64,000 nt of DNA, taken from the NCBI GenBank assembly GCA_003194525.1, contig NBIV01000297.1:51658-115657 (forward strand), given 5' to 3'. Position 1 is the stretch's first letter. Every line of letters begins with the position of its first letter. The stretch comes from Gracilariopsis chorda (lineage: Eukaryota; Rhodophyta; Florideophyceae; Gracilariales; Gracilariaceae). Both the position numbers and the translations under genes were made by a program. Below are positions 12,507 through 23,900 of this stretch, one piece after another. The notes under the pieces were generated by a model that was given only the letters and a program-made list of their open reading frames with translations, had not been told where the DNA came from and ran no database searches.

Positions 12507-12520
12507 GGTTATGGGCCCAG
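12507..12520 (+). promoter_or_regulatory. Primer binding site, initiator tRNA-Met anticodon-arm type
   Basis: GGTTATGGGCCCAG directly follows the LTR. Its complement, CTGGGCCCATAACC, matches the anticodon stem and loop of eukaryotic initiator tRNA-Met, including the CAT anticodon, and not the tRNA 3' end. This implies a cleaved 5' half-tRNA primer, as established for Drosophila copia. Confidence 0.8.
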
Positions 12521-13296
12521 AGCGTCGATATTTTGCAGACGTCGCGCTCTTGTGACTTACTTTTCGTTGGATTCATTTTCTTGCGCAGATCATCTTTGCG
12601 AGTCTTGTGGAAGTATTTGGTGCTGTGGTGAAAGTAGGCAAAGCGTTCAGAGACACCTTCTCTGGTAAGCCGACCTGCGCCTTTTCCGATCCCGGCTCCA
12701 TTGCTTCAGCCCACCAGGAAGACCGCGCTATTTTCCTGCAAGTGTCTAGCAGGGGTTAACTGGTGAACGCTTATCGCGACAGCTACTAACCTCCCTGGGA
12801 CGACACGTACGGATTGTAAAGCCCCTTGTTCTGGAGTGCGCAGAACAGGGTGGGTCAAGAAGAATTTCGTACCTCACCTGGAGAGAGTTACCAGGGTCAG
12901 GGGTTCAACCCTTTGGGTAGCGGATGTAGTTTCTCCCGTCAGTGCGCCCGCCTTTACGAAGTTATTTTCATTTCCGAGTATGCTTCAGAGCTACTCGTGA
13001 GTATACTCCGGGCGTGGAGGACCCGACCTCCGCCTGTGATTCGCGTACCAGACGCGTCTGGACGAGCGTTGAGACTTGGTTACACGGTCTCCGCTGGCAC
13101 TTTCGCTGTTGAGTGTTAAGATACTCCTCTCCAGTTCCCTCCTCATAGTGTGACATCAGCTGCAAGTCAATAGCTGTATCGCGATCAGGCATTCATATTA
13201 GCTACTGGTCAACTTTGTAAGCATCGAGTCCCTCACTCTGCTTCATTTTCATTTCATTTGGTTTAATTTTTTGGTGGTTGATCTCCTTCCGGAACA
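12521..13296 (+). other. Family B leader (untranslated), copy B1
   Basis: About 780 bases from primer site to gag ATG. It contains CTCTGGTAAGCC near 12660, which resembles a splice donor and is kept in the B and C leaders, and the conserved leader block at 12909-12950. No open frame in it is shared by all B copies. Confidence 0.6.
12909..12950 (+). promoter_or_regulatory. Conserved leader block, B1 copy
   Basis: Matches a block found in the leaders of families A, B and C. This copy reads GGGTAGCGGATGTAGTTTCT and ends TCAGTGCGCCCG. In other copies GGAG and CTCC flank a seven-base loop; here GGAT weakens that pairing. Confidence 0.6.
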
Positions 13297-14829
13297 ATGT
13301 CTGACTCCGAAGTTGAGTCCGAAACCACCTCTGGTGTGAAGATCCCACGCTTCCATGGTAAGCGAGGTGAAGATTACACCCTATGGCGACACCGTCTACG
13401 TGCCGCGTGTCGAAATAAAGTTGTCTGGAATGTGATTATGTCGAGTTCGGAGGAGTCATTTAGTGCCACAATGACACAAGCGTCTGTTTCTAGTGCGACC
13501 CAGACACCCTCCCGTATACTTGAAAAGCGCGAAAGTGCATGTGCAATCATCATTTGTGCACTTGGTGATGCCCCACTGCGTGTAGTCATGGATGTAGATG
13601 ATGACCCTGGTCGCATGCTTTAACTACTTGATGCGAGATATGCCTCAAACAGGACTGTGTCTCGTATAGCTGTGCAGACTCAGCTGTTCAGAATGTCATA
13701 CAAAGGCCAAAACATGTCTGAGTATGTGGACCAGTTTGCCTCTCTGTTCTCACAGCTGGACCGCATGGGCAAGGATGCGGCTATACCTGAGTCTCACAAG
13801 GCACCTATGCTTCTGGCCACCGTTGACCCAAACTGCTCTTTGGAGTCAACTGCAGCAGCACTTAGGACCAAGGAGATCTCCGAACTGACAGGGGACTATG
13901 TGGCGACAACCCTGATTGATGAATATAATACTCGTCAAATGGGTTCAGGTAGTTCTGGTAGAGGTCGTAATCGCAAAAAGAACAGGTACAAGGGTGGTGC
14001 CCGTATAAGTGGACACAGCAGATCATCGATTGGTAATGAAAATGATGGTAACGCGTCAGATTCGACCACTGTTAACGACCCCACTGGTCGTGCGTATGCT
14101 GCTGGAAGCAGAAACGGGTACCACTGCACCTTCTGCGACCGTGATGGAAATACTCAAGACCGATGTCACGTGAGTCCAGACAACCCTGACAACCATCTCC
14201 CACAAGCAATCTTTGACCAGCTGAAGGTGAACGCAGTTGAGAAGCCAAAGCGTTCTGGGAAGTCATCCAGTAGAGCGTCCAAAGTTGAGATTGCTGGTGT
14301 TGCTAGTGAGAAGTCTTCATTGGTACCGCCAGCTATTAGTCACATCGAAACTTATGCGGACAGTGGTGCTACGTCTCATTTCTTCTGTTCTGTATCTGCG
14401 TTCGTTCCAGACGCACTGATTGACATACCAGAGAAGACAATTGAGCTAGCTGAAAACACCACGGTGAATGCCACGCAACAAGGAGAGGTCATACTACCCT
14501 TCTCGGATGTGAACCTCAGGTTGTCGAAAGTGCTGCTAGTTCCGAATCTTGGATATGACCTAGTATCTGTAGGTCACTTAGCTGAGAAGGGTATCCGGTC
14601 ACGGTTCTGTGGTAAGGAGGTAACCCTACAACATGAAGACGGGTTTGACATTGGATGTGGGACTCCTCATAATCGTTCCCGTCTATACACGCTACCCAAC
14701 CCCATTGCCCATTGGGATACATCCAAGATGCTTTCTGCAACAGACGACAGCACAAGTACATTGTGGCATCGCAGACTGGCACATATGAATGAGCATGACC
14801 TACAAAAGGTTCATGAACATGTTGTCGAT
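13297..14829 (+). pseudogene. Family B Gag and N-terminal Pol, broken
   Basis: Polyprotein of a Ty1/copia element: Gag builds the particle and Pol copies and integrates the element. The ATG at 13297 is shared with the other B copies and, by similarity, with C (MSDSEVE). A TAA at 13621-13623 replaces the CAA seen in copy B3, a direct C-to-T change. The same frame then continues through the Gag body and a zinc knuckle at about 14125-14165 whose expected His is Asn (CX2CX4NX4C), so metal binding is probably lost. The protease motif ADSGATSHF is at about 14355-14385. The start of the integrase zinc finger (LWHRRLAHMNEHD) lies at 14761-14800, where the A1 LTR takes over. The apparent frame runs on into that LTR to 14925, but those residues are not part of the gene. 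Integrase core, reverse transcriptase and RNase H are absent. Confidence 0.85.
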
Positions 14830-15616
14830 AGTTGTAAGGAAGTTGAGGGGATGGAAGGGAAGTTCGCCAGCTCTAGCTTGGAGTTACTTGGAGGTCCTTC
14901 AGGCACATCTTATATAACACTCTAAACTCGAATTGCGCGGGAACACCAACTACAAGTAAAACGTAAACCACTGAGCAGGGACACTCAATACTACCAATCA
15001 TCATCTAACATGACATAGCCAGCTCAGCACAACCTTATTACATCAACGCACACCAACGCACCAACGTTCCATAATAGTTACGTGCATACACATGACCATG
15101 ACAAGGCACAAATTAACGACTCCAACACACGCCAGCACATGCCAACACATCACGGTAAGTCCACACGTCACGGTAAGTCGGCACGTAACCTGTGGTGTTA
15201 GTGCCATGTCATCAAGTGGCAATGCATCAAGTGGCAATGCACACAATACCCACGTCATCAATATACCCGTGCAAGTGTAAACCGGTTGACAGTGCATGCG
15301 CACCTTACCATTGTACCAACCACTGCTGTACCACTTCTAACAGGTGTCAACCACTTCACCAGTATCCCCTGCACACAACGTACACTGTGACCACTGTAGT
15401 AGCTGGACACGTGGGTGTGTCCAACCATTCCAGTTATGCCATACCACTTGTACGCACCACGTTGCATATGTACATTTGCAGTAGCCAATCAGAAGCCAAT
15501 TTCAGGTTGGGTTCGCGCACACGCGCATATGCGCTTTTGCAGAGGTACCCTCCAAAACAGCCCATGCTCCCCGGAACATTTGGTTTTCAGTGACAGCACA
15601 GGTACTACTGCCAACA
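14830..15616 (-). repeat. A1 3' LTR
   Basis: Family A LTR in reverse orientation, ending CCAACA at 15611-15616 (TGTTGG on the element strand). The first bases (TGTTGAA) are altered at the junction with B1. It carries an extra tandem copy of about 15 bases (AAGTGGCAATGCATC) near 15214-15245, absent from other copies. The U3 palindrome GCGCATATGCGC is at 15523-15534. Confidence 0.85.
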
Positions 15617-17803
15617 ATACTTGGCTATCTTAGACACTGCAAAAGAGATGTCCGGTCGAGTGCCAACAGAGAGATACATCAGACAACCGATCACCTGGCG
15701 ATACGGGATGTTCGTCAGAGGCTCTTCTACCTTAGTGAGGTCAACACCGGGGTCCATGGGAGTGTCCATTGGTTTGCACTGCAACATGCAAAAACATTCT
15801 AAGACCTTACGCGTGTAAGCAGACTGTGTCAGGTACAGCATTCTTTTGGATCGATCACGATGGATCTCGAACCCAATAAAGATTGCCTCCATGGCACGTT
15901 GCTCCAGCTTCTTCAGCTTGTGGTCCACCACTTTGTACCAGCACCGGCTACCGAACACACGCAGATTGCTCAAGTCAGGTTCATATCCTCTCCACATCTC
16001 GAGTGGTGTCACGTCACTCGGAAGGGCCTTGCAGGTGACTCGATTGCGCACATACACTGCAACGTTCAATGCTTCAGCCCAGAAGCTCTTTGGCAGTTTC
16101 TTGTGATGCAGCATCGATCTCACCAAGTCCATGAGTACTCGGTTGAATTGTTCGGCCAGACCATTCTGATGTGGATTGTAAGGCACCGTTCGCTGATGTT
16201 CAGTACCGTGACGTTCAAGCTCTTGTGAAAACTTCTTTGACACATATTCACCAGCATTGTCTGTGCGTAACGCATGTAGCACAGACTCACGTGCGGTGAT
16301 GGTTTTCACATGTCGGTCACTCTGATTTTGAACCATCTTGAGCCACTTCACGAACACGTGGAACACCTCATCCTTGGTCTTGAGCATGTACAAGAAGCAA
16401 AAACGGGAGTGATCATCGATGAATGTGACGAAGTAGCGTGAACCTCCCAAGGAACCTACTTGGATTGGACCACAAATGTCCGAATGCACTAGGGCCAATG
16501 GGTGCGACGCCCGTTCCCCCCCTTGCTTGGGAGTTGGAGCACGTGTAGATTTGCCCACTACACAAGAGGCACACACATACATCGATTGATTCAAGTCCAT
16601 ATTCAGCCCTGACACAACACCGTTACGAGCCATATGTTTGATACCATCCACATTCACATGAGCCATTCGAGCATGCCATAGTGACAGGTCAGTCACAAGT
16701 GCGTTGTCCATGTCTTCTGGTACTTCAATCGCGGTACATAGGTAGTACAGTCCTTTGATGCGACGGCCCTGGGCGATCATGGTGTTGCCTTTGTATACAC
16801 ATACTTTGGTTTTGTCAAACACCATTCGCGCACCAAGGTCACACATCGCAGATACTGACAGCAGATGATACCTTAAATTCGGTAGGTGCACTACTTCATT
16901 CAACCGGCACTTGCTCTTACGCCCTTCAACAGCGAGATCGAGATGGACACTGCCATGACCAAGAGACTCCAGCTTCGAGTCATTAACGATGCTCACACCG
17001 GCAGACTCTCTTTTGCTATAACTGTCAAACATGGACTCGTCATACGTCATATGGGCGGTGGCACCAGAGTCGATAATCCAGTCACTGATAGTTTTTCCAT
17101 AGAACCTGTCGCAATGAGACAAACAAAGTCAGAGTCACTGTCACATCCTCGTGTCTCGTTGCCGAGATTGGTCTGCACAGCTGGGTTTGCGGCAGCACTC
17201 TGCTCTTTGCTAGCTTCGTCACGTTGTCTCTTGAAACAGTTTCTCTGGATATGCCCCTTCGTACCACAGTAGTAGCACACCATGGACTTCTTTCGTGACT
17301 GCGCACCGACCAAAGCCATGTCACTTCCGGACTCCTCCTTGGAACGATCGTTCGTTCGCTGTTCCTCTTGCAGCAAACGACTCTTCACAAACTATAAATC
17401 GAGTTTGCGATCACCAATCGTGGTGTCAATAGCGACAATGAGGTGTTCGAAACGGTCTGGTAACCCACATAGGATTGCCATAGCGATGTCTTCTTCCTCA
17501 ACCACTACGTCCATGCTCTTCAGATCCGATGCAAGATGACGAACACGATTGATGAAGTGTAACATTTTCTCATCATCTCGCATCATGGCTGTGTAGAAGG
17601 CACGTCTTGCATTGATTCGGTTGAGCAGCGTTTTACGCTGGAACACATCGCAAATGGCTTTCCACATTTCCGCAGCATTCTCGGTATCCCTCACATAGTC
17701 CAAATGCTCATCAGTAATGCTGAGAACAATAACTGCCCTGGCCTTGGCGTCTTTCTTCTTCCATGATGACAACTCGTCATCTTCCGTAGGGCTGGTTAAT
17801 TCA
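15617..17803 (-). pseudogene. A1 Gag-Pol, main part, with internal and 3' deletions
   Basis: Read on the minus strand this continues the gag interrupted by the gypsy element. It has a stop at 17392-17394 (GAG in other copies), a one-base deletion near 17095 between zinc knuckle (CYYCGTKGHIQRNC) and protease (IIDSGATAHMT), then integrase with HHCC and D, D, E motifs. A deletion of 1113 bases follows: the sequence jumps from the integrase C-terminal part (AIFIG) directly to FEIHRDRSKR in the thumb side of reverse transcriptase, at a shared TTGGGT, keeping frame. The palm with the YVDD motif is therefore gone. The gene ends at AKY, joined directly to the 3' LTR, so RNase H, the stop codon and the polypurine tract are also missing. 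This copy could not make an active reverse transcriptase. Confidence 0.85.
17799..17803. repeat. Target-site duplication of the gypsy element, left
   Basis: ATTCA directly before the gypsy 5' LTR. The right copy at 27452-27456 reads GTTCA. Uninterrupted A elements have GATTCAAG here, so the pair is a 5-base duplication with one later change. Confidence 0.75.
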
Positions 17804-18628
17804 TGTAGTGCAACCCCCTCAGGGAGGGATTCCTGGTACTTGATCGTTTCCCGATATTATCGGTGTGTAGTGTGTATATGAACTACGCCCCACAATCGTG
17901 GGTATGGACACGTGGGAAACGGTTTTGGGTCAATTGGCGGTTGGCCACAGTAGTGGATGTTGCCACGACATGTGGAGTATTTTAGTTAATATTATTCATT
18001 ATTTTCACACCCATTTTTGGGAAGCTAGTACTTATTGCGACGGCGCACTGCCGTCGCACCAGTAAACCTTCCCCAACAAGGGACCCCAACCTGGGGAATC
18101 GGCTCTAGTTGTTGCCGCTTGCGCGCGTACTCTACTCTTCCTTGGAGGGAAACGCCATAAACCACGGGACATCTAACCCCCTTGCACATCTAAAAAAGCC
18201 CATCCTTATGAGTATAATTGTTCCAATCATATTGGTGTTTCGCCCTGTATAGGGAGTCCTGTCCACGGGCATTGCCGTATCTGTTCGTCGCTCTCGCGAC
18301 TCACATTGTCATCTTTTCCTCCTCTTGGCCATTCCTTTTCCCCCTTTTTAGGGTAGCACCTCCCGCTATCCGCGGCTCTCGTGTGCGCATCCGCCCACAC
18401 GCCCCCACTTACGTGGAAACATACCTCTACTGAGGATCACACCCCGCTCACGCGGATACCGATTCTTCGCCTTCACCTCCCTGCACAAGTCGCGACAGGT
18501 GTCCCTGGTCTTACAAACCGGCTTCGCCGTGACACCTCTGGGAGGGCTCTACCCAACTGGGTTCACCTCGTGAGAGGAAGATCCCGAACGTCTTTCGGTG
18601 TTTTTCCCCTTTGGAGCATTGCACCACA
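17804..18628 (+). repeat. Gypsy 5' LTR
   Basis: 825 bases starting TGTAGTGCAA and ending GCACCACA, paired with 26625-27451. Ends are TG...CA. Open stretches within it have no counterpart among known proteins that I recognise. Confidence 0.9.
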
Positions 18629-18631
18629 AAG

Positions 18632-18646
18632 TGGTCTCCCGACCTA
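18632..18646 (+). promoter_or_regulatory. Gypsy primer binding site (tRNA 3' end type)
   Basis: TGGTCTCCCGACCTA starts three bases after the LTR. Beginning with TGG, it is complementary to a tRNA 3' end (...GGGAGACCA), unlike the anticodon-arm sites of the copia families here. The tRNA species is not identified. Confidence 0.5.
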
Positions 18647-18732
18647 GAATTGGTTTTTGTTTTCCCTCTTACGAGGTTTGTTTTTATTTACCGGAAGTTC
18701 AGTGATCGTTCCCGTCGTAACGGTATTTTCTC

Positions 18733-20907
18733 ATGTCGAGAAATCCCTCCGATGCGGAGCCAGTGGTTACGCGTAGTCGCTCCCGCGACAACGCGGACAC
18801 TTCTAAAGTTCTGTTCGTACACCGTATCCCTATACGGACAAGTTCCAGCCGTACTCGCGCCGCCTCATCGCGGAATGACAACCCCGACCGGTAACCCGGG
18901 AACCTCCTTCTGCCCTCGTTATCACCCCCGCAGGGGAATGCAGCATCGAATCCGGCTATTGCCGCAGTGCCCCAGGCACCCCGGCCCGCTCCCGCTGTCG
19001 CGGCTTCAAACCCCCGTGGAACGGGCGATAACACCCCCCAGAGGATTTCCCTGGAATCCTAGGTCCACGCTCTGTGGACCGCCCATGACACCCTTGTAGG
19101 GGAACTAAAATCCCTCCAAGAGGTGGTCTTGGCAACCCCCGTAAAGGAGGTCGCCGAGGAACTCCGTATTTTACGGTCTGACGTCAACTCCGTGTTGGAG
19201 AGTTTGGTACAACCCTCCACCTTCATCAAAGGAGTTGAAGCCCGATTTGATCGGATTGGTGCCCGCCTGGAGACGCTGAAGCAGTTCGTCCTCATGGAAA
19301 AACTATCCCCGTGTGATCCGGTGAACGAGGCATCGCACAACGACCAGCTTGCTGGGAAGAAGAAACGCCGTCATCGACGGAAACACCACCGAAAATATTC
19401 GGACTCCGATTCTTCGACATCGTCGGACTCATCCCGAAACCATTCGGTTAGCTCGAGCTCCTCAGACACCGACTCGGAGGACGAGAAGCGAGGCTACTCC
19501 TCCCGCTCGAAGCGGTCATCGGTAGCTGAAGGTGTGGTCCGAACCCGCCAGAAGGGGAAAAGACACCCCGGTCTTCGGGAATTGAAACCGACAAACCCGC
19601 ATTACCGGAAGCTTTTATCATACTTGTACTACCGGCTCGAAGATTCGTCACTTGGACGTACGCCCCGTGGTACGGGAAAGGTGCGAGAATGCATTAAGCG
19701 AATGCAGCTCTCGCTCCGAAACCAGTACTTTACTGGAGAGGACCCAGTCCTAGTACTGGATTTCCTAGCCCGCTTTGTAGCGGAGGCCGATACCCTCGGT
19801 ATGAATGAGGGAAAACCCTATTTGGCTTTATCATATTTCTTACGGGGAGTGGCGGAGGACCAATACAACTCTGTCAGAGGATCTTCTCGTGCCTCCAAGG
19901 GAGGAGTTGCTTGCTGACTGGAGGCTGTGCAGTATCTACTGCGTTCCTACGCCACAAACACCGCTATTCAGAAGGCTATCCTCGCTTTGCGATATACACG
20001 CCAGCGTGCTGGAGAGACCGAGACCAATTACTCGGTGCGCCTTAACAAGGCTTTCCACAGATGTGGTAACGTGTACCCCGCTGGGGAGCGCAGTACCATG
20101 TTCATCGATGGTCTTGACCCGGCAATCCGGAGTTTAGTTACCCGTTATCGGGAGGACAAGCGGAGGATCACCTATCTCGAGCTGGTTCAACACGCTCGAG
20201 CAAAAGGGGATGCACTCCGTGCAAGAACTCCAAACACTCGGTCTAAATCCACCAAGGCGTTGTTGCTAGAAAGCGAAGCTTCCTCAATCCCGCTCACCGC
20301 GGATGGGAACCCTGGACAGGGATTTGATACCGTTCTTTTGGTGCAGGAGGATGGTTTGTCGATACCCACCAGTGATTTACCGTCAACGACGGAGATGACC
20401 AGTGATACGGGAACGGAAGACCCCGTTTTGTACGGTGGTAACAGTCGGGTTCAACCCCAACGACTCCCGTTTTCAAACGGTCAATCCCGTTATCAACGGC
20501 CTGGATGGACTGACACCCGCCCTGCAGTTCGCTTCCCCGATACTCGGAATAATAATCCGCGTGTCGCGGTATTGGCTCTCATTTGCCACCTGTGCTATGC
20601 CCATGGCCATACCTCCCCTCAGTGTATTTGTTCACTGAAGGATATGGCCAAGGTGGTGGCAAATTATGAGGCCCTCACTCGAGAAGAGAAACGTTCCGTC
20701 CCGACGGCTTCCTACCTCCGTGCTAAAATGGACTTTTCCCATGCCCTACCACAGACCCCGCGTGCGCGGCAAGCTTCATACACCCCGATTGGGGAGATCA
20801 CGCAACCATCCGTTGCAACCCCTGCTTATGCGAATAGAAACCCCCGTCAACGGGATGAAGCACTGGTTGTGGAGGAAACCAACCCACCGCCGAAGGCGGA
20901 AAACTAA
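18733..20907 (+). pseudogene. Gypsy Gag, three internal stops
   Basis: The structural protein of the particle. From the ATG at 18733 one frame continues to a TAA at 20905-20907 (725 codons), interrupted by TAA at 18892-18894, TAG at 19060-19062 and TGA at 19915-19917. The N-terminal part is rich in Pro, Ala, Arg and Ser. A Ser/Asp/Arg/Lys-rich segment lies at about 19360-19560. The capsid-like core spans about 19590-20230, and the zinc knuckle CHLCYAHGHTSPQC lies at about 20584-20625 (CX2CX4HX4C). All stops fall between conserved stretches of the same frame and look like single-base mutations. The start is chosen because it is the first ATG after the primer site in this frame; a later start cannot be excluded. 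Confidence 0.8.
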
Positions 20908-23900
20908 CTGAGGGAGTCTCCCCTTTGGGAGAGGCGTCCTCAAGAACGAGGCTGTTGGCGCCCGAGTCGTTCTCCCCTCGCTCCCCGGTGAAAGTCCTCT
21001 CGAGTAAAGACACCGCTGACGCGGACTCTGCGCACCTCGGTGTGTTTCGTCGCTCGTGGATACGGAGTAAAAATCCCCGGATTCCGGGTAAAGTCTTGGT
21101 CTTGGCCAAGCGCAACTATAAGGTCTATGCCAACCTTGGCCTTGATCCCCAGTTTATGGTGAGGTTTCTCACCGTCCTGGATAAAGTTGCAGGCCCCAAC
21201 TTTGTTGTGGAATCATTGTTACCCCCGCTTGTGCGGTCTCGTATCCGCTCTGACGCGGTCCCCGACATTTCGGATGCGAACAACAATCCGTTACAAACGG
21301 TGGGCACAGTGGACCTCGTCGTGAGACTTGGTACCTCTGTGGTGAAGTTGGACTTCATCGTTTGCCATTCATTGGCAGCACCAGTGATACTGGAATGCGA
21401 TTACTGCGACAGATTTGTCGACGCAACCAGGCCCTGCCTCAGGAGTGTAGAACTTGACGACAGATCGTCGGTTCCGATTGTTCGCCGCCCACTTAAGCGG
21501 TCCTCTCGGAAACAAGTTCCGCTCCCTGCTGCGCAGGAACCACCGCCCGCGTCCCGCGAGTCCACCAAGCTCCGCGTCGCTGCCTCGGTTTCTACACCGG
21601 CTGAGTCCCAAGTCTGGGTGCAGGTAAATTCCCGTCAGCACGGTCTTCGGGTTATACAACCCCTCGCCTCGTTGTACGAGAAATCCCAGCTGTCGCTGGC
21701 TAATGGAAATGTCTCCATTTCCCCGGATGTTCCTTTCCGGATATTGGTTGCCAACCTTGGCAAACACCCCCAGTATCTGGTAAAACACCAAATAATTGGG
21801 AGTGTAACCCCCCATCCTATGGAAAAGCTGTCAACGAAGATGACAGCCGCCGATGTACTCGGAGTTACCACCTCATCTGAGGAGTTCGCCCCGCCGTCCG
21901 AAGAAGTCAAGTCTAGGGAGGGGGGGGAAACCGCTACTTCAGCGTCGAACATACCGAGTAACTCAGAATTGCGAACCACACCTGTTCCAGAGGACAATGC
22001 TCCATCGAACAACGACCGGATTGATCCGGAAAAGGCACTCGAAGCGCTGGACTTTACCCACGTGCCAGAGTCGGACCGCGACAAACTCCGTACCATGTTA
22101 CGGGAATTCACCACAATGTAGGATGGCTCGCTTGGCGAGATTAATTCAATGGAACACCGGATCGATTTAACCCCCGGTGCGCGACCGGTTGCACAACCCC
22201 CTTACAGGACAGGTCCGAAAGCTCGGGAAAAGGAGCAGTCCCAGGTGGACAAGATGCTCCGCGCAGGTTTGATTGAGCCTGCTCAATCACCCTGGGCATC
22301 CCCAGTTGTACTGGCTTTAAAGGCCGACGGAACCTGGAGTTTCTGTGTCGACTACCGCCGGCTCAATGCCGAGACTGTTAGGGACACGTACCCTATCCCT
22401 CGTATGGACGAGTGTATTGACTCCCTGGGAGACGCCACCGTGTTCACGGCCCTTGTTGCCAATTGGAGATACTGGGAAGTATCTGTCAGACAGGAGGATC
22501 GCGACAAAACCGCATTCGCCTGCCACGCAGGAACGTACCGCTTCAAGCAGATGCCATTTGGGTTAACCAACGCCCCCGCCACCTTTCAGCGTGCAGTAGA
22601 TATTCTACTCAACCGCTTTAAGTGGCGGAGTTGTCTGGTATACCTTGATGATATTATCATCTTCTCCAACTCGTTGGACGACCATCTCACTCACGTCCGA
22701 GACATGCTGACCGTCCTCCGCGATGCGGGAATTACCCTCAAGTTGAGGAAATGCGAGTCCTTCACAGATAATGTGAAGTATCTGGGTCACATTATCCGTC
22801 CTGGACGGTTAGCGATCGAGAAAGCTCGAGTCAAATCCCTTGTTGAGGCGAAAGAACCCCGTGCTCAAACGGAACTACGCTCCTTTTTGGGGCTGGTCAA
22901 AGTCTGTCGACGGTTTATCCCGAACTTTTCGGATACTGCGGCGCCCCTAAACGCGTTGTTGCGAAAGGGGAACCCCCCAAAAATGGAAACATTTACGCCC
23001 GAGCAATCGGAAGCTTTTAACTCCTTGACGGAGGCTGTCACATCAGCACCAATCCTACATCTCCCAAAACTTGGGTTGCAATACTCCGTAGATACAGACT
23101 CGAGCGACTACCAACTCGGGTGTGCTCTTTTTCAAACCACCCCCGAGGGGGAACGACATCCAATTGGTTATTGGTCGCGCTCCCTCAATGTTCATGAGCG
23201 GAAGTACTCCGTATCGGAGAAAGAGTGCCTCGCCGTCGTATGGGCGATGAACACTCTGCGCCCCTACCTTATGAGAGTTCACTTCACCGTGTACACGGAT
23301 CATTCCTCATTGAGGTGGTTAGTGAATATCTCCGACCCGTCGGGACGCCTCATGCGCTGGAGACTCCGCCTCGCGGAATATGACTTTCAAGTCATTTATA
23401 AAAAGGGTGCGCAGAACACCCAGGCCAGCGCTTTGTCGCGGTTACCCACAAGTGGGGAAGCACTCCCAACGGAGGATGATGAAGTCCCATGTTTCATGGC
23501 CATAGACCCGGATGATCCGGAATGTGCCGTCGAGGCTGGGCCAGAAAACTGGGACGAGGATGCTGATTTTGACAAACTACTCGTATCGCGAGATGAATCT
23601 GAGAACCCGTTACCGGGAAACTTTGTACCGGTATCACTGGAAGAAATGATCCGAGAACAATTCGGCGACCCCTTCTGTACGAGAATTCGTGCCCGTCTTA
23701 ACGGTGGTGAAGATCTCCCTTTTGGGGTAAACGACAAAGGCTACCTCGTAAGGAAGGTCGAAGCCCGCCCACAGATTGTGGTACCTCATTCCCTGCAGTC
23801 TCGAGTGTTACATCTATCTCACTACGCCCCCATCGGAGGTCACCCAGGTGGGAGGAAACTCTACCTAACCGTGCGAAGGGATTTATATTGGCCCGCCATG

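Larger units (their letters stand above)
12046..14829 (+). mobile_element. Ty1/copia family B, copy B1 (5' part only)
   Basis: Order on the plus strand: truncated LTR (12046-12506), tRNA primer site (12507-12520), leader (12521-13296), gag and the start of pol (13297-14829). The LTR lacks its 5' portion compared with the copy at 48608-49420. The pol is cut off within the integrase zinc-finger region by the 3' LTR of the minus-strand A1 element. The rest of B1 is not found on the other side of A1, where a B LTR fragment appears instead, so the locus was rearranged and not simply interrupted. Confidence 0.85.

Noticed and set aside
20859-20907. A programmed -1 frameshift site at GGAAAAC before the gypsy gag stop
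   Set aside because: The heptamer does not fit the canonical X XXY YYZ pattern and the copy is decayed; frame arrangement alone is reported.
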